A stretch of 6,687 nucleotides of DNA from positions 1 through 6,687 of the forward strand of contig CBDTTM010000140.1 in assembly GCA_965363355.1 (NCBI GenBank), given 5' to 3'. Of this stretch, positions 6,069 through 6,687 are shown piece after piece (positions within the stretch are counted from its first letter, which is position 1; the number at the start of each line of letters is the position of its first letter). Under the pieces are notes generated by a model that ran no database searches, was not told the DNA's origin, and saw nothing but the letters and a program-made list of their open reading frames with translations. Made by a program: the position numbers and the translations under genes. This stretch comes from CBDTTM01 sp965363355. Its GTDB lineage: Bacteria; Bacillota; Negativicutes; Selenomonadales; Selenomonadaceae.

Positions 6069-6119
6069 TGCCCCGTAAAAGTCAGACTTGAAAATCTAAC
6101 TTTTGCGGGGCAGTTTTTT
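6069..6119 (+). terminator. Strong intrinsic terminator of the efflux operon
   Basis: TGCCCCGTAAAAGT (6069-6082) pairs over 14 bp, with one G-U wobble, with ACTTTTGCGGGGCA (6099-6112). The 16-nt loop region contains a small AGA/TCT inner pairing. Six T follow at 6114-6119. It begins 21 nt after the tolC stop and isolates the operon from the downstream sensor gene. Confidence 0.95.
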
Positions 6120-6230
6120 ACAAAAACGGGATGCTTTGAAAAAGAAAAAATTTAAGGTTAATTTATATATGAGTTTTTATATCTATGATAAAATAAAAGT
6201 TATAAAATGAAAGTTATGAGGCGTATTCAT

Positions 6231-6687
6231 ATGACGATTAAAAATAGGCTCTCGATATCAAATTTTTTGATGATCGTTATTCCCACTATATTGGCATTGG
6301 TCATAGGTTTCACCGCAATTGCTGTGATTTGGATTCCTTTAGTGCATCAAAACAATATTGGAGTCAGAGACCTTGAGGATTTTGAAAAAGCCAGCACATT
6401 CATCGTGCAGCAGACTGAGGATAAGCTGGTGAGTGAAAACCGCAAAGGGAAAAGAGAAATTTCGACGGTAGCGGAATACCTTCGCAGCATTACCGGCTAT
6501 ACGGTACAAATCATCGCCGAAAATGGCGACGTGCAAACCTTTGGCAGTGAGTCCCCGGAAGATATCGAGGCATTGCGGGTAGCTGCCGATCATTTAAATA
6601 AGCCGGGTATTGTGTCAATTGGAACAAATGCGGTAAATAAAAGCATCGTGTCTACGCCCCATGGGACGTATTCATTATATGTCTACG
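6231..6687 (+). CDS. Membrane sensor protein, probably a histidine kinase; N-terminal part (runs off the window end)
   Basis: The frame is open from ATG 6231 to the last base (152 codons). GAGGCG (6218-6223) sits 7 nt upstream of the ATG; two further in-frame ATGs at 6207 and 6216 lack such a site. The start MTIKNRLSISNFLMIVIP, then a hydrophobic segment (about residues 13-35, ending at VIWIPLV), is typical of Firmicute two-component sensor kinases. After it comes a soluble extracytoplasmic region rich in charged residues, including TGYTVQIIAENGDVQTFG (about 93-110), which looks like a small PAS/Cache-like sensor fold. The second membrane helix, HAMP, dimerisation and ATPase domains would lie beyond the window, so the kinase call is an inference from the N-terminus only. 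No response-regulator gene precedes it: the upstream neighbour is the terminator of the efflux operon. Confidence 0.7.
   Translation, partial: MTIKNRLSISNFLMIVIPTILALVIGFTAIAVIWIPLVHQNNIGVRDLEDFEKASTFIVQQTEDKLVSENRKGKREISTVAEYLRSITGYTVQIIAENGDVQTFGSESPEDIEALRVAADHLNKPGIVSIGTNAVNKSIVSTPHGTYSLYVY

Noticed and set aside
6339..6593. Minus-strand frame of 84 codons
   Set aside because: It is antisense to the sensor gene, whose plus-strand frame has a ribosome site, membrane helix and continuous coding to the window end.
1..6687. CRISPR arrays, tRNA or rRNA genes, insertion sequences
   Set aside because: No regularly spaced repeats, tRNA-like arms, rRNA stretches, transposase frames or terminal repeats with target duplications were seen on either strand. 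The only strong repeats are the operator-like sites.

Overview
The window looks like chromosomal DNA of a diderm (outer-membrane-bearing) Firmicute, most likely a member of the Negativicutes. This is inferred from three things: AT-leaning composition, strong Gram-positive-style Shine-Dalgarno sites (GGAGG, AAGGAGA, GGAGGA), and a complete TolC-type outer-membrane factor with a HlyD-type periplasmic adaptor. No rRNA or other direct phylogenetic marker is present, so the genus is not assigned.

Layout. (1) Bases 1-372, minus strand: 5' part of a gene for a secreted DUF4367-like protein, starting at TTG, with a sigma-A-type promoter at 405-433. (2) Bases 569-808, plus: a small protein with two CDGSH iron-sulfur motifs, ending at an intrinsic terminator (872-901). 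(3) Bases 978-1316, plus: a cysteine-rich YgbA-family ('nitrous oxide-stimulated promoter') protein. (4) Bases 1384-6119: a regulated efflux locus made of a MarR repressor, HlyD adaptor, ABC-2-type permease, UspA-family protein and TolC, closed by a strong terminator at 6069-6119. (5) Bases 6231-6687, plus: N-terminal part of a membrane sensor, probably a histidine kinase, cut by the window end.

How the genes work together. The MarR promoter (TTGACA-17-TATACT) carries an 18-bp operator at its predicted transcription start. A copy with one base changed lies just before the adaptor gene, and a third related site forms the core of a 32-bp inverted repeat between the two genes. This supports autorepression of marR together with control of the efflux genes by the same repressor. 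The adaptor and permease genes overlap by 20 bp, permease and usp overlap by ATGA, and tolC follows 25 bp later, so the four are almost certainly one transcript. The adaptor hairpin carries an R-x3-L-x6-S motif of the kind that docks on TolC, so adaptor and TolC probably form one envelope-spanning channel. The main oddity is that no ABC ATPase is encoded in the operon: a UspA-type nucleotide-binding protein sits between permease and TolC, where an ATPase gene might be expected. The energy source of this exporter and the role of the Usp protein are the most interesting open questions here.
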